Source: Cephalothrix simula
Taxonomy: Eukaryota > Nemertea > Palaeonemertea > Archinemertea > Cephalotrichidae
DNA length: 17,707 nt
Assembly (NCBI GenBank): GCA_035591015.1
Contig: JAXIUW010239173.1
Span: 1 to 17,707 of the forward strand
Direction of reading: 5' to 3'
The position numbers were made by a program, and so were the translations under genes. Positions 1-9,584 of the stretch are shown here, one piece after another (position 1 is the stretch's first letter; every line of letters starts with the position of its first letter). The notes beneath the pieces are model-generated. The model was not told the origin of the DNA. It ran no database searches and saw only the letters and a program-made list of their open reading frames with translations.

Positions 1-875
1 GGGGATGTAAAAATGCTTAAAATGGCCAAATATCTCTGGCCACTGAAAATTATCAGCCTGGCAGCGAAAAGGTTAAAAAAAATTGAGAAAAGAGAAATTT
101 AAAGGTTTGTTGGTGACCTTGGGATATTTTTGCTAATTATTTTTTCAAATTAGAAATAGACCTTAAGGGTTTAAACCAAACTGTCAAAAGACTTTGGTCG
201 AGTATTATATGGTGCAAGGTTGGCCAAAGAAAGAATTTTAGTGTGAAGCGATAAGGATACCGTTAAATAACATGTAGGTTAACATGGCCAAAAATATTCA
301 AATAAAAAATGATGTTTCAGACCGTAAATGTACATTATTTTCCCCCGATTTGTATGGATAAAATTATTGACCATTATATTACGGGTGAATTTTTCACTGA
401 AAAAGGGAAGTATTAAAAGTTGGAAGTAAGAATTTGGTGGAACGGTGAAACCAAAAATTATCTAAGGCAATTTTTTTAAAACTACAAAAAAATTACTTTG
501 AGCTGTTATAAAAAACTATACAATAACGGAAGTATACACATGTATATATATATACAAGCTTATATATATATTCTATAAGAATCACAGATAATTACGCAAA
601 TATCCTCATGAGTATCAGGCATGAGTACATACTTCATATTTCTTATGAACTAATTAACAAATTACTTCATTAACATTAATACTAAAATATCTTAGCTAAT
701 GGAAAAAAATTATTATGCAAAAACCAGTAAAACAACATTTTTAAAATTGATTAAAAATATGGTATCCATGCACTAAACATTTAATATGGTTTTCAAACTG
801 TTTTTAAAGACAATAAAATACAGTACGTTAGCACAAAAGCAGAGCAAAGGTTTTAAAAACTGAATAATGTTATGT
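1..875. other. AT-rich intergenic DNA, no gene seen
   Basis: No open frame of convincing protein character is present on either strand. The only simple structure is a short TA-dinucleotide run near 543-572. The stretch lies beyond the 3' end of the CNG channel gene and ends at an inverted-repeat element. Confidence 0.6.
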
Positions 876-879
876 ATTT

Positions 880-1512
880 GACTAATCCCACTGTAACTTC
901 GTTACGAAGAAATTTAAACTGAAACAGTGACAGGTGTCAAACGCCATGGGACGCAATGTTTACTCATTCATAAAGCATGCATGGACCGATTGTTTGATTG
1001 TTTTAAATTAATTATTCAGTGACGCCTGGTTACGTCTCATATTTTTCGCATACGTCAAACTTACATATTTGGAATTCGTCACCAAAAAAGAAAATGGTTG
1101 TAGTAATACTAGGTTTTTTCGTGGAATAAAATGGCTGCCATGTTAATATTTGGAGCGAAGAAATATACTTTTTTTCAGCAAATTCATGGTGAATATTACA
1201 TTATTTTCAATAATATAAGAACATTATTATCTTTTATATATATTATCTTTCCTATTCATGCTTTTGTGTCACCTAAATTTGTATTACCTGTCAAGGTAAG
1301 CCGTCTGGAAATATCGACATTGAATTTTCTCGTAAATTTATGCTAATAGCTTGATCGAACATTGTAAGAAAATGCAGTCATGCTTGAGAATCATGCATAC
1401 CGTCTAAACATTGTGGGGATGCCCCCAGTAACTTGTCTAATTTTGGTATTATCTATCAAAAAATTGCTCCCTAGCTTAGATTTTTCGTAACGAAGTTACC
1501 GTGGAATTACTC
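880..1512. mobile_element. Non-autonomous DNA transposon (MITE-like) with terminal inverted repeats
   Basis: The left end GACTAATCCCACTGTAAC (880-897) matches the reverse complement of the right end, GAGTAATTCCACGGTAAC (1495-1512), with few mismatches. The pairing continues inward through a shared palindromic GTAACTTCGTTAC core to give arms of roughly 35-40 bp. ATTT stands immediately outside both ends (876-879 and 1513-1516), as expected of a 4-bp target-site duplication. The 633-bp body encodes no transposase; the 71-codon open frame at 1131-1346 is low-complexity and probably fortuitous. The superfamily cannot be named from these ends alone. Confidence 0.7.
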
Positions 1513-1516
1513 ATTT

Positions 1517-2302
1517 AATAGTGGTCTTCCCCTAATTGTAGCATTTTTGTGAATATGTGCACTTGCCAAAAAGGTATAAATTACGCAATTTAAATCTAAA
1601 AAATCTTGGTGCCCTTCACTTTGTATTAAAATTGTGATATTCTTTGAGGACATACTTCTGAATGAAAATAAATATTTTACTTAAATTTTTTAAAGATAAA
1701 AGACCCCATGCTGTTTAATTTAAAGAATTCAGAAATTCATTTTACAGTTTTAATCAGCATTCTTTGACAGAACCCCGAACATAAACAAAATGTAATGTTG
1801 CGTCAAAGCAAGTTATGATAAAGCTTTGAAATAAAATTATACAAGGGATCATAAGAAGTAACATCAATGATTACCGTACATTAAAATTATAAACTACGAA
1901 AAAGTTATAATAACCGTTTTTAAAATGAAATCAATAAAATGGAATTGGGAAACAACACCAGACATCGAAAAAATATTGGTAACGATTAATAACGATGCCA
2001 CGATCACAAACAGTTTCCGGTTACGTCAAATTCCACATAATAGAAAAAAGTTTAGTCGAACCAGCGGCTTCAAATTTTAACATAATATTAATAAGAGCTA
2101 TAGATAAGCTCAGCAGCATCTAGCTATGATCAGACGAGACATAAAAATGAACATAATATTAACGTCTGGCAGGTTGATAGATTGGCACAATTTACACAAT
2201 GAAACTTCAGTCATCATTCAAAATTATGCTTATTCTGGAAGCCTTCAAACTATTAGAAGACATTTGCATATTCGATTCAAACGCGAAAGAGCTAATTCAA
2301 AG
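1517..2302. other. 3' flank of the CNG channel gene, no other gene seen
   Basis: This stretch follows the channel stop codon in gene direction, so it should contain the 3' UTR. No canonical AATAAA is visible on the minus strand. ATTAAA-type hexamers occur on that strand at 1748-1753 and 1714-1719 and could serve, but this is weak evidence. Short open frames here overlap the channel's antisense strand or have no protein-like character. Confidence 0.5.
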
Positions 2303-3720
2303 CTATTTTTTCTTTTTAGACCCGTCAGATTCTAAGTCCGATAACCCGGAGAGCGTTGAAAACGTTTCTTCACGCTCAGAAACTGTCTTTTCGATTCTCG
2401 TAATACGTTGTTTAAGTTTAGATTGAGTTGCATTAAACTCTGCCATTAGCCTTGCAAAACGTGTCTGCAGCGTCTCCATACCATCCTCCATTTTTGCTAC
2501 CTTTTCATGGATATTAGCACGTTTTGCCTCCTCAGCTTTCATTATTTCCTCATCAATGAGGTTATCCTTCATCAACATATCACGACCCTTTTGCATCAGC
2601 TTACCTCGAGCTTCGGGATACTCGGTTAAAGCTTCCCATAAATCATCTTTGGACAAGCAAAATAAATCGGAATAACCGACACTTCGAACATTAGCTGTTC
2701 GTCTATTCCCAGTCTTATTACCGGCAATATTTAAAATACTAATCTCACCAAATACGCTACCATCACTTAGCGTAACAAAGACAGTTTTACAATCATCGGC
2801 GACAACTTGTAAGCGCCCCCTTTTAACAATATACATTTCTTTACCAATATCACCTTTTCGGCAAATAAAATCGCCTGGACTAAAGACCTGGAGTTTTAAT
2901 TTAAGTACGAGTTCAACTAATAAACCAGGTTCACAGTCTTGGAAAATGCTGACTCGTTTTAAGGTTTCAAAATGTACATGGATGGCAATTTCGGCTTTTA
3001 ACTTATCAGGAAGAGTTCCTAGAATAGTTTCTTCATCTAATGATTGTTTATTTGTCCAAAGGTAATCAAACCATTTGATTACACGACGTTCGAGTTCCTT
3101 GCCGACTTTTCGGAACTCCATGTATTGCTTAACACCATCCATTTTTTGCTGGAACTCAGCACGTGCAGCGTTCATGTTCGTAATCATACTACCGACATTA
3201 CCTACGATGGTAGCAAAGATCAAGACACCTAATAAATAATCGGCTACAACGAACACGTATTCGATGTCTTGCTCCGGAGCTGGAGTTTCTCCAATGGTTG
3301 TAAGAGTTAATGTAGACCAGTAAAAAGAATAAATATACTTCCGGGACAACTGGTTCCAACCCGGAAGTGTATCATTTTTATATACCCAGTTATCAGTGCC
3401 AAAACCAATGGCACTGCTTATTGCAAAGAAGAAACAGCCGTTCCAGTGGATGATAATTAAGATATAAAGAACTAGATTACAAATACGAAACATATTAGGA
3501 AAATTAGTCCGAGTTTCCGTTCGATCGAAGAATTCCAAAAGACGTTTAGCCTTGAAAAGACGATTGAATCGAATCTCGGTGACATCAACAGAACTAAAGG
3601 CAATGTAAAGTAAATCTGTGGGGAAAATGCTAACCATATCCATTTTAAATGTCATTGTTTTCATATAATTTTTACGTAGCTTAGTGGGATCTCTCACCAA
3701 TAAACCTTGCTCTAAGTAAC
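2303..3720 (-). CDS. CNGA: CNG channel alpha-type subunit, large 3' exon (S3 to C-terminus)
   Basis: This exon encodes 471 residues of a plasma-membrane cation channel opened by cGMP or cAMP. The acceptor CTTTTCAG lies just above 3720; the first two bases complete a Gly codon begun in the S1-S2 exon, giving [11 protein letters not shown], a junction sequence I recall from vertebrate CNGA proteins. Numbering from the Leu codon at 3700: an S4-like basic stretch at 41-54 followed by [15 protein letters not shown]5 at about 74-96, pore helix and filter TTIGETP at 134-140, S6 at about 145-172, C-linker to about 250, and cyclic-nucleotide-binding domain at about 250-375. The binding domain has FGEIS (318-322) and RRTANV (333-338), whose Thr favours cGMP in the family. 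A helical stretch with [12 protein letters not shown] (411-422) is the C-terminal leucine-zipper region of A-type subunits. The filter Glu argues for an A rather than a B subunit. It ends in a KKKK tail and stop, with no lesions. Confidence 0.96.
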
Positions 3721-4676
3721 CTGAAAAGATTAAAAAAAGTGTTTTGAAAAATTCTTACATTAAATAGGTTTATTTTAAAAATGTCTTGAAATTAATTTGT
3801 ATAAAAATAAAGCTAAATATAAAAAAGATTCAAAATTTTTACGACTTTGTGTTTTCCTAATCTTATTTGCAGACAGTTTGTCAAAGTCAGCCACCAGGTC
3901 ATAAGAATTGGTGTCGGATCGCAACCATCATGGCAAGAAACAACATTGTCATAATGTCAATAATCGATCTGGTTCCTATCAAGTTTGTCCCACAGAGACA
4001 TCGCTAGTCGTCAATATTTAGGATTGTACTATAGCCTATAATCTATAGTCCTGTGTTTGTGCCCTGTTTTTAGGCCTATATTGAACAAAAGACTAAAGAG
4101 GTCATCTGATATCTTCTGGTACATTGCATACTCGGAAGGTTTCCTGATTTGTAATTTTTACAGATTTGAAATCACCTCGATAGTGAACACCACTGAAACA
4201 CAATACCGAAACGGATTAGAAGCCAAATTTGATCAAACAGCCCTTCCTCGATTTTCACAGCTTAACGCCAAAAAGGTCTGAACCTGATAAGATTTAATGC
4301 TTACTGATGTAAGAATGTTCGGGAATCGTTCAATCGAATTTTACCTTAAGCTTAACGACCAATCATAAATTAGAAATAACAAGTTTATCAAAACAACGAT
4401 CTGTCATTGGTTAACAGACACGTGTTTGTACAGGTTTGTACAAAATATTCTGCCTTCTCTCCAATCTGATCAATAGTTCTTGATTAATTGCTGTGGAACG
4501 ATTCCAATTGTGGAATGGTTCCCTGTTCCAAATGCATATTTTACCGAAGATCCTATGCTGTTTTCTAAACTAGTCTCATCATCGAGTAATTTTAGCCAAT
4601 TACCATTTTGCATTATCAATGCCTTCTCATCCCGGTGTAAAAGGACTAAGTGACCGCTCCATATAATAAGTATAGG
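3721..4676 (-). other. CNG intron, 3' part
   Basis: This part of the intron joins the S1-S2 exon to the large exon; the acceptor side has a T-rich tract on the minus strand. A small hairpin (GGAACGATTCCA with TGGAATGGTTCC, near 4495-4522) is the only structure noticed. The 74-codon plus-strand open frame at 4057-4281 has no recognisable motif and is probably chance. Confidence 0.6.
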
Positions 4677-4680
4677 TTAA

Positions 4681-5180
4681 GGCCCATTCATACTCACAAA
4701 ACTGTGAGTGTGGTTTTGCTGAGACCATAAAATTGCCTAAAATGCGGGGCGTAAGTCTTAATCGTGCGATGTGAAAGCCGCGTGAAATGTAGGTCACAAA
4801 TCTCGACAGCACACAGCTGCAAAGCTGTGTAAAGAGGCACTTAGCATCCATTTCTATTTTTGCGATCTGCGTTGACATCATATTTTCCCGAGACTTCTGT
4901 TTTGGTCATTTTTGGTTGTGGAAGAAAAATTAAAGTATATTATGCATAGGGGGAAATCTTAACACGTTTATATGACTTACAGTTAGAAAATATATATATA
5001 ACAAAAGCTCATTCTATTTTCCCAAATAGGTTGAATATCTTTTGCTGTGTTACCGTTCATACTATTGTCAAGATATTTTCGGCTCTCAGCATGATTTTAT
5101 GGGCGCTAGTATGAACACGCTCTCGGAAAATTTGCGATGTTCGCAAATCACACAACATCTACACAACTGAGTAGTGGGCC
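4681..5180. mobile_element. piggyBac-like MITE flanked by TTAA
   Basis: The 500-bp segment begins TTAA|GGCCCATTCATACTCA (TTAA at 4677-4680) and ends with the inverted partner TGAGTAGTGGGCC|TTAA (TTAA at 5181-5184). The two ends pair over about 13-16 bp with a small gap. Duplication of TTAA is the signature of piggyBac-type insertion. Near the right end lies a second inverted pair, GTTCATACTA (from about 5055) and TAGTATGAAC (about 5108). No transposase remains; the 84-codon minus-strand frame at 4627-4881 crosses the element boundary and is not a gene. It sits in the CNG intron. Confidence 0.65.
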
Positions 5181-5203
5181 TTAACACGAAAGAAGCCAGT
5201 TCC

Positions 5204-5330
5204 AGGTGACCGGGGTAGGGATAATTGTCCTAGCTAAGTATATATATTTTGTATGCAAGCCGGTCACCTTGCACTGCAGTCACTCAGTCCTGTTACACCG
5301 GTGCATAGGGATCAAACCTCAGACACGTTG
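5204..5330 (-). repeat. Possible SINE remnant with a decayed B box and a 10-bp hairpin
   Basis: On the minus strand, GGTTTGATCCC (5308-5318) is one C-to-T change from the RNA polymerase III B box GGTTCGATCCC. Downstream, AGGTGACCGG (5204-5213) and CCGGTCACCT (5260-5269) form a perfect 10-bp inverted pair. No A box is clear, so tRNA ancestry is only a suggestion. Confidence 0.25.
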
Positions 5331-6113
5331 GTTGGGATTAGACACGTTGCGCAATGATGCGAATTGAGCGTAAATAATCGGATAATAAGAAATCGAGATG
5401 CGATATACATGTATGGCAATGATCTGTTATAAGTAAGAGGATATACATCGATTTCTGATATAGATTTCCATTTTACATCGAGTTTTTATATAAATCTCTA
5501 TTAATATCATAGAAAATATATGACGTTATCTGCTTAATAACAGGTATTGATATCTGGTAATTAAAAAAATTAGCAGTCCAAGAAAACTTGAAAGCGCGAA
5601 AATATAATAATAAATAGAAAAGAGAGTATGGTAATAATTATATGTAATAATTAACAATTTTTATATTCAAATTTTCATAATGAAAAAGCTCATTTGATCT
5701 TTTTATTTATGATTTGTCAAAGATTTGTCAGGTTAGTCATTGGTTGAGGGCTCAAACGCTTATTAATGGATATACCGGGTGGTAAAAAAAACACTTTTCA
5801 AACCCGCCTATAGGCCATAGGGAGGTCATAAAATGTATTTTTAAGGATTTCTAAAATTCATTTCGAAAATATATATGACTTAGTCCGGTAAGTAGTAACA
5901 TCTGGGAGTAATATTTTCTTGGAAATTTAAGGATAATATTTTTTATGAAAAACAGTTTTAATGAGGGGCGTCGACTCACGATGTCAGGGCTAATTATACC
6001 TAAATCAATCAGGAAATGCTAAAAACGCCTATTATTTAACGTTACACAAAATTATACCTTAGTCGATGAAATTAAATAATTTTCGGACTTGGACTTCAGC
6101 ATTTAAATTCTTA
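5331..6113 (-). other. CNG intron, no gene seen
   Basis: AT-rich intronic sequence with loosely repeated ATCGA and TATACAT words around 5388-5500. No coding stretch, RNA gene or paired termini were recognised. Confidence 0.5.
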
Positions 6114-6196
6114 AGTACATGTAGTGACTACTAGTAACTTATAATTAAACTACTAACTAGTAACTAGTAACTACATGTACTAGTAACTTAGAATTA
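6114..6196. repeat. Palindromic ACTAGTAACTA / TACATGTA cluster
   Basis: AGTACATGTAGT (6114-6125) and ACTACATGTACT (6170-6181) are perfect 12-bp inverted partners, and the pairing extends inward to about 17-20 bp with a mismatch. The word CTAGTAA recurs four times between the start and end. CTAGTAACTTATAATTA (about 6131) is repeated almost exactly as CTAGTAACTTAGAATTA (6180-6196). The stretch could form a hairpin with a loop of about 40 nt. No function is evident. Confidence 0.7.
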
Positions 6197-7049
6197 GTGT
6201 AAAACAAAAAGAATCGTAAAGCCATAAAAAGGCCGTCATCCAATTAGAGATCATTAGAGACATTTGAGCCAACTCCTAATTATGACTGACTATGGGCGAA
6301 ACCTTTTCTAAATTGCAAAAGCCAATTACGTCTATAATTTTATACCTAGTCATTCATGGAGCTAAGGGACGTTCCAAATGAGATTTCCAAGTCTTCCCAT
6401 TGTATTTCATAGAACTCTCTGGTAGATTCTTCTTGGGTTATTATTTCTTCTGTAATTCTTAACATAGGGATCAATAGTTTTCTCAGTGTGCTATTCCATC
6501 TCCTATGAATTATGCGTCACCTGAATATCCGTAACATAGAATTATATAATGCCTGACAACTATTAGTCTTGGACGAATTGATCATTAGCGTCTAACTGAT
6601 GTATCAAGTCAAATTACTGATTATCCCTGATTACCATTCAGTATTATTATACAGAACGTTTAATATAATGTTTTCATATGCCACATACACTGCTTTATTT
6701 GAGAGACTTATCGTAGGCCATATATAGGTTATACTTCAACTTCAAAATCAACCATTCTCAAAATGTTGAAAATATCTTACAATGAAAAATCCACACCGTT
6801 AGAATAGAAACGTATGTTATAACTATCATTTTAAGCCATTCACATGTAAAAGCATCGCTCTCCGGTTATGCCTTTCTTGCTCTCCGTTTAGTCTTATCAA
6901 AACATTTAACCCTCCGGTTAGTCTTTTTCCAATTTTCAAATATGAAATATCATTATAAACAGAAGAAAAACTGTTAGCTCTCCGTATTATGTCCCTGCCC
7001 TCTTACGCCTATAAATTGCCTTCCGAATAGGCTGCGCGTTAAACGAAAA
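6197..7049 (-). other. CNG intron, short CTCCGGTTA-type motif repeats
   Basis: The only recurring structure is a pyrimidine-rich word of the form CTCTCCGGTTA/CTCTCCGTTTA, seen about four times between 6855 and 6990 at irregular spacing. A 57-codon open stretch on the minus strand (6346-6516) looks fairly protein-like but has no usable splice acceptor in frame. Confidence 0.45.
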
Positions 7050-7256
7050 CCCTCCATATATCCATTGATTACACGTCAATGCACCCCTGTACAACCCGAT
7101 TTTAACAAACGCTTCACCTTCTGATTCAACCAGTTCAACCAGTATTCGAATATATTTGATACAAAGGAAGATTGAGACTCCGATAGCACTCAGCGGACCC
7201 AGGGATCGAACCCGCGCCCGAAGGACTGCGCATTAATAGACCGCTCGGATAGCACG
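7050..7256 (-). repeat. tRNA-derived SINE (minus orientation)
   Basis: Read on the minus strand, the head contains TATCCGAGCGGT (7240-7251), close to the A box of leucine/serine tRNA genes, then a TCCTTCGGGCGC variable-arm-like segment, then a perfect B box GGTTCGATCCC (7202-7212). These make an internal RNA polymerase III promoter. The spacing is too short and the acceptor-stem pairing too poor for a working tRNA, so a tRNA-derived SINE or tRNA pseudogene fits better. The tail end is uncertain; the lower boundary is a guess. Confidence 0.55.
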
Positions 7257-7663
7257 GACTCAAAAATCACTCTCACAAAGAAATGATATCCGACACTTGT
7301 AATTGCATTAGAACCATAAATTAAGTTAAAAATGATCCTTACAAATATTGCTAATACATAATATTTTGTGGACTTAGTGAAAAATTATTCATGAAATCAT
7401 TCCGCCAATAAAATTATAGCAGATACACATGAATTTTCAATAGAGACGTAATGGAACTTCTTTACTGTTACCGGTAGTCGGTACACAAAATAACCAAAAA
7501 CCCTCAGATTTCACAATTTTGCATATACTTCCACTACCTATTAGTTCCTCCTCCTTTTTGAACTCTTGTTCTTCAGAAGGGAACTTCGACAGGATAAGGA
7601 CAGGGCAGTTCCCAAGAAGCACGCTCTTGAAATCATTTTTAAAAACTGATCCTATATTAAAAC
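7257..7663 (-). other. CNG intron, no gene seen
   Basis: No exon-like or RNA-like feature was recognised. A minus-strand open frame at 7437-7712 runs through this stretch, but its first codons are the out-of-frame remains of a duplicated channel exon and the rest has no recognisable character. Confidence 0.5.
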
Positions 7664-7752
7664 TCCTATTCTCGAATTCACTACTACATCCGATGTGTAT
7701 AAATGAAATCACTTATATATAGTGCATAAAAAGCCATAATCAGTCTGACAAC
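7664..7752 (-). pseudogene. Relic of duplicated CNG S1-S2 exon, copy 3
   Basis: On the minus strand this reads CAGACTGATTA, then a gap of about 9 bases relative to the live exon, then TGGCTTTTT, then TATATAAGTGATTTC, following the S2 part of the exon at 8687-8898. The reading frame is lost after the gap, and the donor CAG|GTATGT of the live exon is replaced by a sequence lacking GT. Only the 3' half of the exon is recognisable. It cannot contribute to a working channel. Confidence 0.75.
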
Positions 7753-7759
7753 AGCCCTT

Positions 7760-7980
7760 TTACACCCCTTTTTATACAGATCTCATCTCAAATTCTCTAA
7801 TATTTAAAACTAGAAATCACTTATATAGTCTAGAAAAGCCAGTAAACTCGGTAATCACTCTGCAAATCTTTAAAAACGGACCTTGCAATAATAATAATAG
7901 GTCAATGTTGTAATGTTGCATGTTTTGGATGGATTTATTACACATAGATCTATGAGGAGATATCAATCTTTTTAACGTCG
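7760..7980 (-). pseudogene. Relic of duplicated CNG S1-S2 exon, copy 2
   Basis: The minus strand aligns along nearly the whole live exon, most clearly at TTGCAAGGTCCGTTTT and at the codons for LDYISDF. Several in-frame stops (TGA, TAG, TAA) interrupt it, the donor GT is lost, and about 15 bases of the flanking intron ending GGGGTGTAA (7760-7768) are also shared with the intron next to the live exon. The duplication therefore included intron sequence and is genomic rather than retroposed. The decay shows no selection for coding. Confidence 0.85.
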
Positions 7981-8654
7981 GGATCTGTTATTTCGCAAAA
8001 CCTATTGTTTTCATCACTCCTACCAACAGATTGAAGGCGTTTTTAAGCTAACAAATCAGATTTTCTACAATGCGTCTTTATGCTCCATCAAATCAAATTT
8101 GATTAGATACACTAGCGCATTTATGGTAAAGATTTGATAGGTAACAAAAGCGCTGGCTAATCACCTCCGGAGGTAAGTTACTTTTTTGATTTGATTTCAA
8201 ACCAAAACAAAATGGCCGCCATTGGTATTTTTTAATTTTTTTACCTTGATAGAAAATTAATAATTTTGATTTTATATTATTTCCTGAACAGAAAAAATTA
8301 AATTTTCATATTTTTCAAAAATCATGAAATTCTTGTGTTTTAAATTTCATGAATTTATTCTAAAATTTATCAGGTATGTACCCTCCTAAATTTGAAAAAA
8401 ATCAAATCAGATTTGAGTTCTTCATTTATCGTATTTTGAAAAATTCGATTTATTTGAACAAAACGTGCTTTGATCATGAAATTTCAAATCAAATCTGATT
8501 TGTTACCTTAAAAATGCCTTAAATTGTGCTGGAAAAATTTGGCAAGTGAAATCAGAAAATATGGAAACTGGAATCGAGTTGTCGTCAACTGAGCTAAAAT
8601 GAAAAATCTGTGATACAATACAGGTATGTTGCGAAATAACAGGTCGCCACGTTA
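7972..8654. mobile_element. Long inverted-repeat element next to the S1-S2 exon donor
   Basis: Outer arms pair 7972-7995 with 8631-8654 (24 bp, 3 mismatches; core CTGTTATTTCGC/GCGAAATAACAG), and pairing continues inward for some 20 bp. Inner arms pair 8034-8063 with 8491-8520 (30 bp, 2 mismatches; core TAACAAATCAGATTT). The different distances between outer and inner arms imply an indel of about 70 bp in one arm. The interior is non-coding and rich in AAATCAAATCTGATTT-like words. There is no clean target-site duplication. The element lies between the live S1-S2 exon and its decayed copies, about 30 bp from the splice donor. Confidence 0.7.
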
Positions 8655-8686
8655 CACCCCAATCTATTTTATTTTTTTATACATAC

Positions 8687-8898
8687 CTGTTCTCATATTC
8701 ACTAATATGTCTAATATGTAAAAGAAATCACTAATATAGTCCAGAAAAAGCCATAATACTCTGTAATCAGTCTGCATTTCCTTGAAAACGGACCTTGCAA
8801 TAATGAGGCAAATGTTGTATAATATGAATATGGACATTACACACAACCAGTTGTAGTAGAACTGTGAAGAAGTATCAACAACAAAGTTTTTCCAGTAG
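8687..8898 (-). CDS. CNGA: CNG channel alpha-type subunit, S1-S2 exon
   Basis: This 212-nt exon has a textbook acceptor (TATAATTTTTCAG just above 8898) and a consensus donor (CAG|GTATGT, intron starting at 8686). It encodes 70 full codons plus one base at each edge. The protein starts YWKNFVVDTSSQFYYNWL, matching the family's pre-S1 segment (FV/VDPSG..YYNWL), then S1 with IIARSVFKEMQTDY and S2 with LDYISDFFYILD, ending RT plus the first base of Gly. The phases fit both neighbours: phase 2 from the exon at 13606-13766 (making CAC, His) and phase 1 into the large exon. It has no stops. Two dead copies lie downstream in gene direction. Confidence 0.93.
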
Positions 8899-9186
8899 CT
8901 GAAAAATTATACAAAGAAGATAATTAGGATGAATTAGAGATAAAAATTAGACTACATATTCGTGAGATAAAAGAGATAGTGACAATTATCTCTAAACAAA
9001 CGTTGGGTTTACGTTGTATTTACTTAGTGATTTCCAATTCATTTTTAATCAAGAAGAATCTCGTTTCACACATGGCAAAAATAAAATTACCTATTCGCGA
9101 GGTGATTAGAAGGTCGTAGAAAAGTGTAGGTTGGAAGGTCATAGGAGACTCTAAGTCACTAAGAACCATTTTTGAAACATCAAATT
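8899..9186 (-). other. CNG intron, acceptor side of the S1-S2 exon
   Basis: A polypyrimidine tract precedes the acceptor on the minus strand. No other feature was recognised. Confidence 0.5.
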
Positions 9187-9584
9187 AAAATTTCATGAGG
9201 AGTATTGTTGTTTTTCCAAACTGAATTATGACCCCAACTTGGTCCCAACTAATCCCGACTCAATATATCACAAAAGGTACTTCTTTTCAGGGGTGACTTT
9301 TTCTATAGTGCGCAGTTTTAAAAACCAACTACAGAATGTGATACAATTATATTGCTCATGGATTCGGCTACATGGATGTTGTGAAAATTTCATGAGGAGT
9401 ATTGCTGTTATTCCAAACCTGAATTCCGACCCCAACTTGGTCCCAACTAATCCCGGCTCAATATATCTCAAAAGGTACTTCTTTTCAGGGGTGACTTTTT
9501 CTATAGTGCGCAATTTTAAAAACCAACTACAGAATGTGATACAATTACATTGCTCAAGGATTCGGCTACATGGATGTTGTGAAA
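9187..9584. repeat. Two-copy tandem repeat, unit about 197 bp
   Basis: The segment from AAAATTTCATGAGGAGTATT (9187) recurs at 9384 with the same continuation for about 197-198 bp. The copies differ at only a few positions and by one inserted base. Shared landmarks are CCCAACTTGGTCCCAACTAA, GGGGTGACTTTTTCTATAGT and GATTCGGCTACATGGATGTT. Because the second unit is nearly a multiple of three long, an open frame (9239-9589) runs through both copies; it is a by-product of the repeat, not a gene. The high similarity implies a recent duplication. Confidence 0.92.

Noticed and set aside
1131-1346. 71-codon plus-strand open frame
   Set aside because: Low-complexity Ile/Phe/Tyr-rich translation inside an inverted-repeat element.
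4627-4881. 84-codon minus-strand open frame
   Set aside because: It crosses the left boundary of the TTAA-flanked element and has no recognisable domain.
6346-6516. 57-codon minus-strand open stretch that looks fairly protein-like (Glu-rich, several Trp)
   Set aside because: The nearest acceptor would place a stop immediately in frame, and no motif or partner exon was found.
7197-7256. Functional tRNA gene on the minus strand
   Set aside because: The B box is perfect, but arm spacing and acceptor-stem pairing do not give a cloverleaf.
7437-7712. 91-codon minus-strand open frame in the CNG intron
   Set aside because: It starts in the out-of-frame remains of exon copy 3 and continues into intron without protein-like character.
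7664-7980. Functional mutually exclusive S1-S2 exons
   Set aside because: Both downstream copies have in-frame stops or lost frame and lack a donor GT, so they cannot be spliced into a channel.
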